Assembly: GCA_036496585.1 (NCBI GenBank)
Contig: DASXLB010000065.1
Span: 1-64,000, forward strand
Direction: 5' to 3'
Origin: Vicinamibacterales bacterium
GTDB taxonomy: Bacteria > Acidobacteriota > Vicinamibacteria > Vicinamibacterales > 2-12-FULL-66-21
Length of the DNA stretch: 64,000 bases
The translations under genes and the position numbers were made by a program. Below the pieces are notes generated by a model. The model did not search any database and was not told the origin of the DNA. It saw only the letters and a list, made by a program, of their open reading frames with translations. Numbering within the stretch: the stretch's first letter is position 1; the number at the start of each line of letters is the position of its first letter. Positions 46,689 through 54,304 of the stretch are shown piece after piece.

Positions 46689-46799
46689 GTGGACGACGAC
46701 TACAGAAAAATGATGACCTGGGTCGCGATTGCGCTCGTCGCGAGCGTGATCGCGGCGCTGGTGATCGTCACACTGGTGGTCCGTCATTACGGGCCGTGA
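46689..46799 (+). CDS. Tiny single-span membrane protein
   Basis: A 36-codon frame starting with GTG: a charged head (MDDDYRKMM), one hydrophobic segment of about 22 residues and a short basic tail (VRHYGP). A GGGGGCGGGG tract precedes it. It lies divergent from the symporter gene, 47 bases away, and ends before the M16 gene. Small one-helix proteins of this form often attach to transporters. Conservation would be needed to be sure that it is translated. Confidence 0.5.
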   Translation: MDDDYRKMMTWVAIALVASVIAALVIVTLVVRHYGP

Positions 46800-46862
46800 C
46801 GCGTCGAGGGTCCGTCGACGCGCGCGGATCGTCGCTGCCCGGTCGGTCCAGCCGGCTGCGTC

Positions 46863-49679
46863 TCACTGCGCCGCCGGCAGCAGCGTGACCGCCGTGCTGC
46901 GGTTCTCGGGGAAGTACCGAGTGAAGGCGTCCTTCACCGAGGCGACGGTCAGCGCGTTGATGCGATCGAGGCGGGTGGCGATGATCGCCGGATCCTGCCG
47001 GTAGAGATCGACGGCCTTGAAGCGGTTCAGCCAGTAGCTGTTGGTCTTGAGCGCCGTCTCGTAGTTGCGGCGCGCGGTCTCCTTGACCTTGTTCAACTGC
47101 GCCTCGGTCGGCCCGTCGCGCTTGAATCGCGCCACTTCCTCGCGGACGCGCGCGGTCATCCGGCCGATGTTCTCGGGGGCGGCGCCGAAGCTGATCTCGA
47201 CATGGCCGTCGCCGCGCTGCGGCGGCATCTGCGCGAGGCCGACCGAGACGGTGTAGGTCTGTCCGAGCTCCTCACGCAGGATGTCGCGCAGCGACAGCTC
47301 GAGCACGTCGGTCGCGGCGAGCGCGAGCTCCTGCGCCATCGGATCGTCGGCGGCGGGCTCGGCGAAGTAGCTGATCACCGTTTCGCTCTTCGGCTCGCGC
47401 CCCTTCTGCACCGTCGCCTTCTCGTCCTGCGACGGGAAGTGAAGGCCGACGTCCTTATAGTTCGACGTGGCGGCGCCGCGCGAAGGCAGGCCGCCGACAT
47501 AGCGCTGCAGCAGCGGCAGCGCCTGGTCGACGGTGAACGCGCCCACCATGTAGAAGTGGAAGTCGGCGGCATTGTTGAAGCGATCCGCGTAGAACCGGAC
47601 CATCTTGCCGCGATCGAGCGCGTTGACGCGCTCGACGGTCAGCGGCCGCGAGGTGTAGTGGTTCGAGGTGTTGACTTCGTCCAGCTTGTCGCCGAAGACC
47701 GCATCCGGGCTGTCGAGGCGGTTGACCACGGCGGCGGTCAGCTGCCGCTTCATCAGATCGAAGGCCTGCGGGTCGTCTCCCGGCAGCGTGAACCGGGCGT
47801 AGAGAAGCTGCAGCGCCGTCTCGAGCTGGGCCGGCGCCGCCGCCCCTTCGATCCCGTGCATCGACAGCGACGCGAACGGCGTCGCGCTGGCGATGCGGCC
47901 GGCCAGCTGTTTCTGCAGTTCGACCGCCGTCATCCCGGACGCGCCCGAGACATTGACGTAGCTCGTGGCCAGTTCGGCCTCGACGTAGTCGTCGGGGGAG
48001 GCGAGCGAGGTGCCCCCCTTGGCCTGCATCGAGAACAGCACCTGATCGTTCTTATAGTCGGTCGGCTTGAGCCAGGCCTCGACGCCGTTGGCGAACGTGA
48101 CCACCGTCAGCCCGACCGCCTCGACGGTGCGGCGGGCGGTGATCGCGGCGGGCTCGGGCGGGTGGGGCACGAGTTCACGCGTCGACGTCGTGTCGTTCCA
48201 GGCCGCGACGGTGGTGGATTCGGCGGCGCTGAGCGCGCGTTTCAGCTCGGCCTCGGCCGGCACCGTGATCCCGGCCTTCTGGGGCGAGGTCGCGAGGATG
48301 ACCCGGCCGTCCTCGGCGAGCAGCGTCTTGGCGAGCGCCGAGACTTCGCCGACCGTCACCGTCGGCAGCAGCTGCTGCACCAGGCGGTATTCGTAGGCGA
48401 TCCCGGGGCTCGGTTCGCGCTCGAGGAAATCGTCGAGGTATTCCTGCGCGAACGATCCGCTCTCGGTCTTGTCACGCTCGGTATAGGCGCGTTCGTAGAA
48501 GGCGAGCATCCACTTGCGGGCGCGATCCAGCTCGCTGGCGCTGAACCCGAACTCGCGGGCGCGCTTGGCCTCGATCGCCACCGCGGTCAGCCCCTCGGCG
48601 ATCTTGCCGTCCTCGACGCCGGCGCCGAGCGACACCGTTTCGACGTCCTGGCTGAGCGGCCCGCTGCCGGTGCCGGCGCTGAGGAACTTGGCGTCAGGGC
48701 GCCTCGAGATTTCGTCGAAGCGATCGTTGAGCATCTGCTCGAAGATCCGCTGCACGAGCGACCGCCGGTAGTCCGCCACTGTCGTCTCGTACTCGCGCGG
48801 CCGCTGGCGCAGCAGCGTCACCGACGACTGCGTGACCTCGGGATCGGCGACGACGCTGACGAGCGCCTCCTCGTGCAGCGGCACGTCGGCTTTGGTCGGC
48901 GGCGGTTCCGGCGCGCGCGCCTTGAGGCCGCCGAAGGCCGCCGTGATCATGTCCACCAGCTTCTGCGGATCCACGTCGCCGACCGCGACGACCGCCATCC
49001 GATCCGGGCGGTAGTAGGTGTCGTAGAAGGATTTGAGCCGGGCCGGCGGAAACGTCCGCAGGATGTCCGGCTTGCCGATCGGCAGGCGGTCGGCATAGCG
49101 GGAGTGCCAGAAGAGCACCGGGATCTGCTTGTCGCGGATGCGGGAGCCGGCGCCCAGGCCGCCGCGCCATTCCTCGATCACGACACCGCGCTCCTTGTCG
49201 ATCTCCTTGGGGTCGAGCGTGAGACCGCCGGCGAAGTCGGCGAAGGCGGTGAACCCCTTTTCGACGATCTCCGGCTTGTCGCTCGGCAGATCGAGCATGT
49301 AGATGGTGTTCTCGAATCCCGTCTGGGCGTTGACGTGCGGGCCCAGCCTGGCGCCGGTCGATTCGAAATAGGAGATCAGGTCGCCGGGCTTGAAATGCTC
49401 GCTGCCGTTGAAGGCCATGTGCTCGAGCATGTGCGCCAGCCCCTGCTGATCGTCCCCTTCGTCGAGCGAGCCGGCCTTCACCGCCAGGCGGAGCACCACG
49501 CGGTTCGCCGGCCGGGCGTTCTGGCGCACGAAGTAGGTGAGGCCGTTACTCAGCCGCGCCGTGCGGACCGCCGCGTCGAAGGGAATCTTCTCCTGCAGCG
49601 CTTGGCGCGCCGCGATCGGCGCCAGCAGGAGCGTGACGAGGGCCGTGATGAATGCGAGGCGCGTTCGCGGGTGGGGCAT
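46863..49679 (-). CDS. Zinc metallopeptidase of family M16 (pitrilysin/insulinase type)
   Basis: A 938-residue exported M16 peptidase with two homologous halves in one chain. The inverted zinc motif HXXEH is H83-M-L-E86-H87 (HMLEHMAFNGSEH), and the third ligand Glu is in the IDKERGVVIEEW segment about 75 residues on. The C-terminal half lacks the zinc motif, as usual. A signal peptide ends at about residue 25, so it acts in the periplasm or outer membrane. The ATG at 49679 is preferred because TACAGT is exactly six bases upstream. Its usual job is degradation of short peptides. Confidence 0.94.
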   Translation of the reverse strand: MPHPRTRLAFITALVTLLLAPIAARQALQEKIPFDAAVRTARLSNGLTYFVRQNARPANRVVLRLAVKAGSLDEGDDQQGLAHMLEHMAFNGSEHFKPGDLISYFESTGARLGPHVNAQTGFENTIYMLDLPSDKPEIVEKGFTAFADFAGGLTLDPKEIDKERGVVIEEWRGGLGAGSRIRDKQIPVLFWHSRYADRLPIGKPDILRTFPPARLKSFYDTYYRPDRMAVVAVGDVDPQKLVDMITAAFGGLKARAPEPPPTKADVPLHEEALVSVVADPEVTQSSVTLLRQRPREYETTVADYRRSLVQRIFEQMLNDRFDEISRRPDAKFLSAGTGSGPLSQDVETVSLGAGVEDGKIAEGLTAVAIEAKRAREFGFSASELDRARKWMLAFYERAYTERDKTESGSFAQEYLDDFLEREPSPGIAYEYRLVQQLLPTVTVGEVSALAKTLLAEDGRVILATSPQKAGITVPAEAELKRALSAAESTTVAAWNDTTSTRELVPHPPEPAAITARRTVEAVGLTVVTFANGVEAWLKPTDYKNDQVLFSMQAKGGTSLASPDDYVEAELATSYVNVSGASGMTAVELQKQLAGRIASATPFASLSMHGIEGAAAPAQLETALQLLYARFTLPGDDPQAFDLMKRQLTAAVVNRLDSPDAVFGDKLDEVNTSNHYTSRPLTVERVNALDRGKMVRFYADRFNNAADFHFYMVGAFTVDQALPLLQRYVGGLPSRGAATSNYKDVGLHFPSQDEKATVQKGREPKSETVISYFAEPAADDPMAQELALAATDVLELSLRDILREELGQTYTVSVGLAQMPPQRGDGHVEISFGAAPENIGRMTARVREEVARFKRDGPTEAQLNKVKETARRNYETALKTNSYWLNRFKAVDLYRQDPAIIATRLDRINALTVASVKDAFTRYFPENRSTAVTLLPAAQ

Positions 49680-49685
49680 CCCGTG

Positions 49686-49691
49686 ACTGTA
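49686..49691 (-). promoter_or_regulatory. TANNNT -10 box, leaderless type
   Basis: On the minus strand TACAGT lies exactly six bases before the ATG at 49679 of the M16 peptidase gene. The spacing supports that start over the one five codons upstream. Confidence 0.5.
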
Positions 49692-49742
49692 CACCGAAGC
49701 AGGCGGTGCGCCGATCGTCAGGACGCGACAGAGCCGCGGCGC

Positions 49743-50354
49743 TCAGCGATAGCGCGCGAGGTCGATCCGCGCCTTCCAGATCACGTTCGCCTGATCGTCG
49801 ATCACGATGAGCGACGGCGACGGCGCCGACATGATGTCGGCACGCGGGAACGTGGCGTCGAGTCGCACCCCGGTCATCGAGTTGCCGGGTCCGATCAGGC
49901 CTGGCGGATAGACGGCGTCGCGCTTCAATGGCTGTGCCACCAGCGGCTTCGTCGTCGGGCCGGTCTCGATGTACAGCTCGTAGGGCGGCGGCTTCGCGTA
50001 GGTGTTGAGCGGATGAAGACGCGCCTCGACCACGAAGGTGACCAGACCGTCGAGGGGGGACATCGCCTTCGCCAGATCGCGATCGGTGATCAGGTACTGC
50101 CCCTGTATCGCCTGTTCGTGCACGAACAGCACGGCACGGCGGAACTCGGTGATCACTTCCGCATGGTCGACCGTGCCGCTGACGGCAAGCTCGTAGCCGC
50201 GGTTGAACGCCTCGAAGAGCGCGGTGTCGTGGGTGCGTCCGAGATCGAACGCCTCACGCGCCGACGGCACCTCGGCCTGACGGGCGAACGCCGCGACCGC
50301 CAACACTGCGACGAGCACACCACGCACGCGAAGGCCTCCGGCCCGATTATGCAT
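49743..50354 (-). CDS. Hypothetical exported protein
   Basis: A 203-residue protein with a signal peptide-like N-terminus (VRGVLVAVLAVAAFARQAE) and a mixed alpha/beta body. I recognise no family. Notable segments are DLGRTHDTALFEAFNRGYELAVSGTVDHAEVI and PLVAQPLKRDAVYPPGLIGPG near the C-terminus. The ATG at 50354 was chosen since upstream codons in frame antisense the RidA start. It follows the divergent RidA gene and precedes the M16 gene by 63 bases on the same strand, so it may share transcription with it. Function unknown. Confidence 0.65.
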   Translation of the reverse strand: MHNRAGGLRVRGVLVAVLAVAAFARQAEVPSAREAFDLGRTHDTALFEAFNRGYELAVSGTVDHAEVITEFRRAVLFVHEQAIQGQYLITDRDLAKAMSPLDGLVTFVVEARLHPLNTYAKPPPYELYIETGPTTKPLVAQPLKRDAVYPPGLIGPGNSMTGVRLDATFPRADIMSAPSPSLIVIDDQANVIWKARIDLARYR

Positions 50355-50388
50355 CCGGCGGCGCCGTCGAGCCAGCGGAGGCTCGCGG

Positions 50389-50394
50389 TAAGAT
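50389..50394 (+). promoter_or_regulatory. TANNNT -10 box, leaderless type
   Basis: TAAGAT lies exactly six bases before the GTG start of the RidA gene. No ribosome binding site is present. Confidence 0.55.
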
Positions 50395-50400
50395 GGCGCC

Positions 50401-50802
50401 GTGTCCGACACCCCGCGCCCCGTCACCAGCAGCGCGCTGCCCTCTCCGGTGGGTCCCTATTCACCGGGGATGCGCGTCGGCAACCTCGTGTTCGTCTCGG
50501 GGCAGGCCGGACGCGAGCCCGGCACCGGGCGCCTGTCGCCCGACGTCGAAGGACAGACCGAACAGGCGCTGAAGAACATCGCCACGATTCTGGAAGCCTC
50601 CGGCTCCGGGCTCGAGCACGTCGTGCGCTGCGGGGTCTTTCTCGTCGACATGAGCGAGTTTCCCAAGATGAACGCGGTCTACGCGCGGATGTTCGGCGCC
50701 CACCGGCCGGCCCGCACCACGGTCGAGGTCAAAGGATTGCCCGGCGACGGCCTGCTCGTCGAAATCGATGCCATCGCGGTCGTGCCGGAAGGAATCGGGT
50801 GA
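50401..50802 (+). CDS. RidA-family enamine/imine deaminase
   Basis: A 133-residue YjgF/YER057c/UK114 (Rid) protein, a trimeric cytoplasmic enzyme that hydrolyses reactive enamine intermediates such as 2-aminoacrylate. The catalytic Arg sits in PARTTVEVKGLPGDGLLVEID, and the SPVGPYSPG and VFVSGQAG segments are typical. The GTG start has TAAGAT six bases upstream. Its last codons and stop are part of a large inverted repeat (50793-50910) that separates it from truA. Confidence 0.93.
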   Translation: MSDTPRPVTSSALPSPVGPYSPGMRVGNLVFVSGQAGREPGTGRLSPDVEGQTEQALKNIATILEASGSGLEHVVRCGVFLVDMSEFPKMNAVYARMFGAHRPARTTVEVKGLPGDGLLVEIDAIAVVPEGIG

Positions 50803-50910
50803 TCCGGTGATCGGGTGATCGGGTGATCTCCGGATCGGGTGATCGGATCAGGTAATCTGCCCTGTCGATCGCCCGATCACCGGATCACCCGATCACCCGA
50901 TCACCCGATT
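50793..50910. repeat. Inverted array of 8-base GATCGGGT units
   Basis: The left arm (50793-50828) consists of about 4.5 head-to-tail copies of an eight-base unit GATCGGGT with one variant. The right arm (about 50875-50910) holds the same units inverted, GATCACCC, in matching number. The arms pair over about 36 bases with two mismatches, with a loop of about 45 bases. The left arm includes the stop codon of the RidA gene, and the right arm ends four bases before the truA ATG. Confidence 0.85.
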
Positions 50911-50914
50911 CTTC

Positions 50915-51724
50915 ATGCCCCGTTTCAAGCTGCTCATCGAATACGCCGGGACGCGCTACAGCGGCTGGCAGATCCAGAAGAACGCGCGGACGGTCGCCGG
51001 GGAGATCGATCGCGCGATTCGCGAGGTGTCGCGGCGCACGGCATTCGAGCTGTATGGCGCCGGCCGCACCGACGCCGGCGTGCACGCGCTCGGGCAGGTC
51101 GCGCACCTCGAGCTTTACACCGATCTGACCCCGGCAATCCTGCGTCACCGCCTCAACGACGCGCTGCCGGGCGATATTTACATCCGCGCGATCGACAACG
51201 TCCCGCACCGGTTCCACGCCCGGCACGACGTGCGCCAGCGCAGCTACGTCTATCAGATCTCGCGTCGCAAGACGGCGTTCTTCAAGCCCTACGTGTGGTG
51301 GGTCAAGGAGGCGCTCGACGTCGGCGCGATGGAGCGCGCCGCCGCGACGTTCGTCGGGATGCGCGACTTCGCCTCCTTCACGGCCGACGAGCCGGACGAG
51401 AAATCGACGCGCGTGCTCGTCGATCGAATCGAGATCGCCGAGGACGGCGACCTCGTCCTGCTCCGGGTGGTCGGATCCCATTTCCTGTGGCGCATGGTGC
51501 GGCGGCTGGTCGGGGTGCTGGCCGCGGTCGGGCGGAACGACCTGCGCGTGGACGAGGTCGCGCGATTCCTCGACGAGCGCTCCGAGGTGCCCGCGACGCT
51601 GACGGCGCCCGCGTCGGGGCTGTTCCTCGAGTCGGTGTGCTATTCGAGCGAGGAGCAGCCAGGTCCGCTCCGCGCCGTCCCCGCCGTGCCCGTCGTGAAC
51701 AGGCCGAGCCGCCGAGGCAACTGA
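50915..51724 (+). CDS. truA: tRNA pseudouridine(38-40) synthase
   Basis: A 269-residue pseudouridine synthase that modifies positions 38-40 of the tRNA anticodon arm. The catalytic Asp lies in GAGRTDAGVHALGQ (about residue 52); FHARHDVRQRSYVYQI and the VVGSHFLWRMVRRLVG block complete the family picture. A 25-residue C-terminal tail is extra. The ATG is four bases after the right arm of the inverted repeat and has no clear ribosome binding site; a hairpin in the message could affect its translation. It converges on pcm. Confidence 0.95.
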   Translation: MPRFKLLIEYAGTRYSGWQIQKNARTVAGEIDRAIREVSRRTAFELYGAGRTDAGVHALGQVAHLELYTDLTPAILRHRLNDALPGDIYIRAIDNVPHRFHARHDVRQRSYVYQISRRKTAFFKPYVWWVKEALDVGAMERAAATFVGMRDFASFTADEPDEKSTRVLVDRIEIAEDGDLVLLRVVGSHFLWRMVRRLVGVLAAVGRNDLRVDEVARFLDERSEVPATLTAPASGLFLESVCYSSEEQPGPLRAVPAVPVVNRPSRRGN

Positions 51725-51746
51725 TTCCGTCCCGCCACCTTCGCCG

Positions 51747-52361
51747 CTACGGGCGAACGAGAGGGACGAAGCGGACGCTCAGCGTGGCGAGCAGATCGAC
51801 GCGCGTCCCGTGCTTCTGGAGGACGCGCAGCTCCTGATTCGACGCGCCGACGGGAATGACCAGGATGCCGGTGTCGACGAGCTGTTCGACGAGCGGCGGC
51901 GGCACGGCGTCCGCGGCGGCGGCAACCAGGATCCGATCGTAGGGCGCGTGCTCGGGCCAGCCGTGGTGGCCGTCGCCGACGTGCCGGCGCACGTTGCCGT
52001 AGCCCAGCATCTCGAGCCGGCGGCCCGCCTCCTCCGCAAGCGCAGCGATCACCTCGACGGAATACACCTCGCGTACCAGATCGGCGAGCACCGCTGTCTG
52101 ATAGCCGCAGCCGGTGCCGATCTCGAGCACCCGATGCGACGGCTGCAGCCGCAGCGCCTCGGTCATGAACGCGACGATGTAGGGTTGTGAGATGGTCTGA
52201 CCGTGGCCGATCGGGACCGGATGATCGGCGTAGGCGTCGTGGCGGGCGCTCTCGGGCACGAAGCGGTCGCGCGGCACGCGTCCGAGCGCCTCGAGCACGC
52301 GCGGATCGCGGACGTCGCGCCCGCGAATCTGCTCCTCGATCATCCGCTGCTGCGGGGTCAT
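51747..52361 (-). CDS. pcm: Protein-L-isoaspartate O-methyltransferase
   Basis: A 204-residue SAM-dependent methyltransferase that repairs isoaspartyl residues in damaged proteins. Visible are VPIGHGQTISQPYIVAFM (substrate loop, about 48-65) and motif I VLEIGTGCGYQTAVLA (about 78-93), with later VGDGHHGWPEHAPYDRILV. A GGAGGC site lies before the ATG at 52361. It ends 22 bases from truA in a convergent arrangement. Cytoplasmic. Confidence 0.94.
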   Translation of the reverse strand: MTPQQRMIEEQIRGRDVRDPRVLEALGRVPRDRFVPESARHDAYADHPVPIGHGQTISQPYIVAFMTEALRLQPSHRVLEIGTGCGYQTAVLADLVREVYSVEVIAALAEEAGRRLEMLGYGNVRRHVGDGHHGWPEHAPYDRILVAAAADAVPPPLVEQLVDTGILVIPVGASNQELRVLQKHGTRVDLLATLSVRFVPLVRP

Positions 52362-52387
52362 CGGGCCTCCACCAGATCGCGTTGAGG

Positions 52388-52405
52388 GCAGACCTGAAGG
52401 TCTGC
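52388..52405. repeat. Dispersed hairpin repeat, copy 2
   Basis: GCAGACCT and AGGTCTGC flank GA, a perfect eight-pair hairpin between pcm and the next minus-strand gene. The flanking GGGCAGACC and TCTGCGCTAC tracts match, on the other strand, the copy at 42701-42720. A decayed partial copy (TGGTCTGCGCT) follows at about 52421. Confidence 0.65.
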
Positions 52406-52469
52406 GCTACGTCTCGAGCATGGTCTGCGCTTACATTCCAGGCGGAACAGACCCGACTTGACGACGATG

Positions 52470-53447
52470 TTACCTGATGATCCGCAGGTTGGTCGGCGCG
52501 TGCGGCCCGTTGCCCCGCCACCCGAGCTGGACCACCTCGAAGTCGCTGGCCGACAGCGACGAGAACGCCGGGTTCAGCACCGAGTTGTCCCAGCGCGCGT
52601 CCATCGTCCCGGTGACGTACATGTCGGAGCCGTTGTCGGCCACGATCAGGCCGTAGCGCTGCATCGCGCGGAAGATGCGCTGGACGTCCGGGGTGTAGGA
52701 CGAGAGGGTCTTCGACGACTTGAGCCGCAGGCGGGCCCCCATCGGCAGCGCTCCCGTCGTCGATCCCGCCTGGTGCGAGGCCGGCCAGACGTAGCCGTTG
52801 GTCGCGCGCACCGTGACGCGAAAGGCGTGCGTGATCTCGCTGGTGCCGTTGGCCTCCTCGTAGCGGACGAGCCCGGGGAAGATCGGCAGACCGGCTGCGT
52901 CAGCCGACGTCCATCCCTCCGGCCGGCGGGCGTTGGTCGTCAGGTCGAAGATGGCGCCGCAATCGGCTTCCCATCGATTGAGCGCCGCGTTCCAGAACGT
53001 CCCGGCAGTCTCGTAGAGCAGCGAGTGGTCCTTGTCGACGATCAGCATGTGGCGATCGCCGCTGGTGCCGCCGCCCGGCACCGCCCCCTCGATGTAGTCC
53101 GGCTGCGTCGCGGCCTCGATCGGAATCGGATAGCCAGCGGGGCGGCCGGGCGCGCCGTTGTCGCTCTCGTCGCCGTACGCGACCCAGGTCGGCTGGACGA
53201 GCGGCTGATCGCCGGTCACGACGATGTAGGGAATGCCGTACGGCGAGGGACCGAAGTCGGGATGCGGCTTCCGCGTGCCGCCGATGAAGGAGATGAAGGC
53301 CGACGAGTTCGTATCCACCGGGGCCTGGCTGATGTCGGCGTTCCACCAGTTGTCGGGCGGAAACACCGAGGCGACGCCAATCGGTCCGCCGAGCATGGCC
53401 GAGGCGAGCGTCAGAGACACCGCGAGCAGGACGGGACGTACGAGCAT
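52470..53447 (-). CDS. Hypothetical exported protein
   Basis: A 325-residue secreted protein with a clear signal peptide (LLAVSLTLASAMLGGPIGVAS). The body is beta-rich and contains DNWWNADISQAPVD, DRHMLIVDKDHSLLYE and YTPDVQRIFRAMQRYGLIVADNG in separate parts, plus a final segment with the core WRGNGPHAPTNLRI. This layout occurs in several uncharacterised secreted proteins of soil bacteria; I cannot assign a function. The start at 53447 has a GGAGAGG site, against the longer open frame to 53579. It is divergent from the caspase-like gene. Confidence 0.75.
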   Translation of the reverse strand: MLVRPVLLAVSLTLASAMLGGPIGVASVFPPDNWWNADISQAPVDTNSSAFISFIGGTRKPHPDFGPSPYGIPYIVVTGDQPLVQPTWVAYGDESDNGAPGRPAGYPIPIEAATQPDYIEGAVPGGGTSGDRHMLIVDKDHSLLYETAGTFWNAALNRWEADCGAIFDLTTNARRPEGWTSADAAGLPIFPGLVRYEEANGTSEITHAFRVTVRATNGYVWPASHQAGSTTGALPMGARLRLKSSKTLSSYTPDVQRIFRAMQRYGLIVADNGSDMYVTGTMDARWDNSVLNPAFSSLSASDFEVVQLGWRGNGPHAPTNLRIIR

Positions 53448-53594
53448 CCTCTCCGCCGTATCAGGATCCGTGCCGGCGGTAAGTCGCTGAAGGACAGTGA
53501 GCTCGGGGCGAGGCGCGGTGCAGTTCTTACACGGCGCGTACGAACTTGTCATAAAGTCCGCGGCCGCTCGCGCCGACACACCACACGGCGCTCA

Positions 53595-54251
53595 ATGCCC
53601 GTGCGGGACTTCAGGTATCACCTGCTCTCCATCGGCGTAAACCGCGAGGCCAACGGCGCGAGCGTCCGCTCGGCCGAACGCGACGCATTCGGCGTCTCCT
53701 GGACCTTCGCACAACTCGGCTACTGGCGCGCCGAGCGCAATCGGTGTCTCACCGGCGCGCAGACCGCAGCGGCGGCCGTCGACGCGCATCTGGGACACTG
53801 CGCGACACTCGGCGATCTCGATCTGCTGCTGGTGTACTGGTCGGGACACCTTTTCAACGTCGAGCGCGTCGTCGAGGCGCTCGCCAGAGACGGCGGCGCG
53901 CGGCTGCGCGTGCTGATCGTCGACACGTGTCACGCGGAGGATCGGATCCGCCACCTGGGGGACGCGATCGAGGCGGTTGCGCCCGAGCGGCGCCCCATCG
54001 TGCTCGCCTCGTGCGCGGCCGACTCGCGCACGCGCGAGAACAGCGTGCACGGCTTCTTCACCGGCGCGCTGCTGCGCCAGCTGCGGCGGCCGCGGCGCCC
54101 CGGTACCCGCACCCTCGACCTGCTCGACGCGTTCAACCGCGCCGCCGACGAAGCGGTCTGTCGCACCGGCCGTGAGCCGCTGTTCGCCGCCAACGGCGCC
54201 GGCCGCCTGCGGATCCCGATCCTGACGCAGAGCGCCCTGCCCTTCGACTAG
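53595..54251 (+). CDS. Caspase-like (C14) domain protein
   Basis: A 218-residue protein with a caspase/metacaspase-type p20 fold: an early strand LLSIGVNREANG, the catalytic His85 in LLVYWSGHLF, and catalytic Cys112 in LRVLIVDTCHAED, each at the end of a hydrophobic strand. The tail (about 155-218) reads like the p10 part (HGFFTGALLRQLRR). No signal peptide, membrane helix or effector domain is attached, so it would be a free cytoplasmic protease. Bacterial members cut after Arg or Lys, and some are parts of defence or cell-death pathways, but no partner gene is evident here. The ATG at 53595 has no ribosome binding site. Confidence 0.8.
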   Translation: MPVRDFRYHLLSIGVNREANGASVRSAERDAFGVSWTFAQLGYWRAERNRCLTGAQTAAAAVDAHLGHCATLGDLDLLLVYWSGHLFNVERVVEALARDGGARLRVLIVDTCHAEDRIRHLGDAIEAVAPERRPIVLASCAADSRTRENSVHGFFTGALLRQLRRPRRPGTRTLDLLDAFNRAADEAVCRTGREPLFAANGAGRLRIPILTQSALPFD

Positions 54252-54304
54252 TCTCCGCGGGGACGTCGCCCTCTACACTCTGTCTCGCCGCGACGCGGCC
54301 GACC

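Noticed and set aside
47202-50810. Very long plus-strand open frame of about 1200 codons opposite the M16 peptidase gene
   Set aside because: It is antisense to M16 and the hypothetical gene, is full of Arg, Gly and Asp/Glu as expected for a mirrored high-GC gene, and has no recognisable domain. The minus-strand proteins have clear families.
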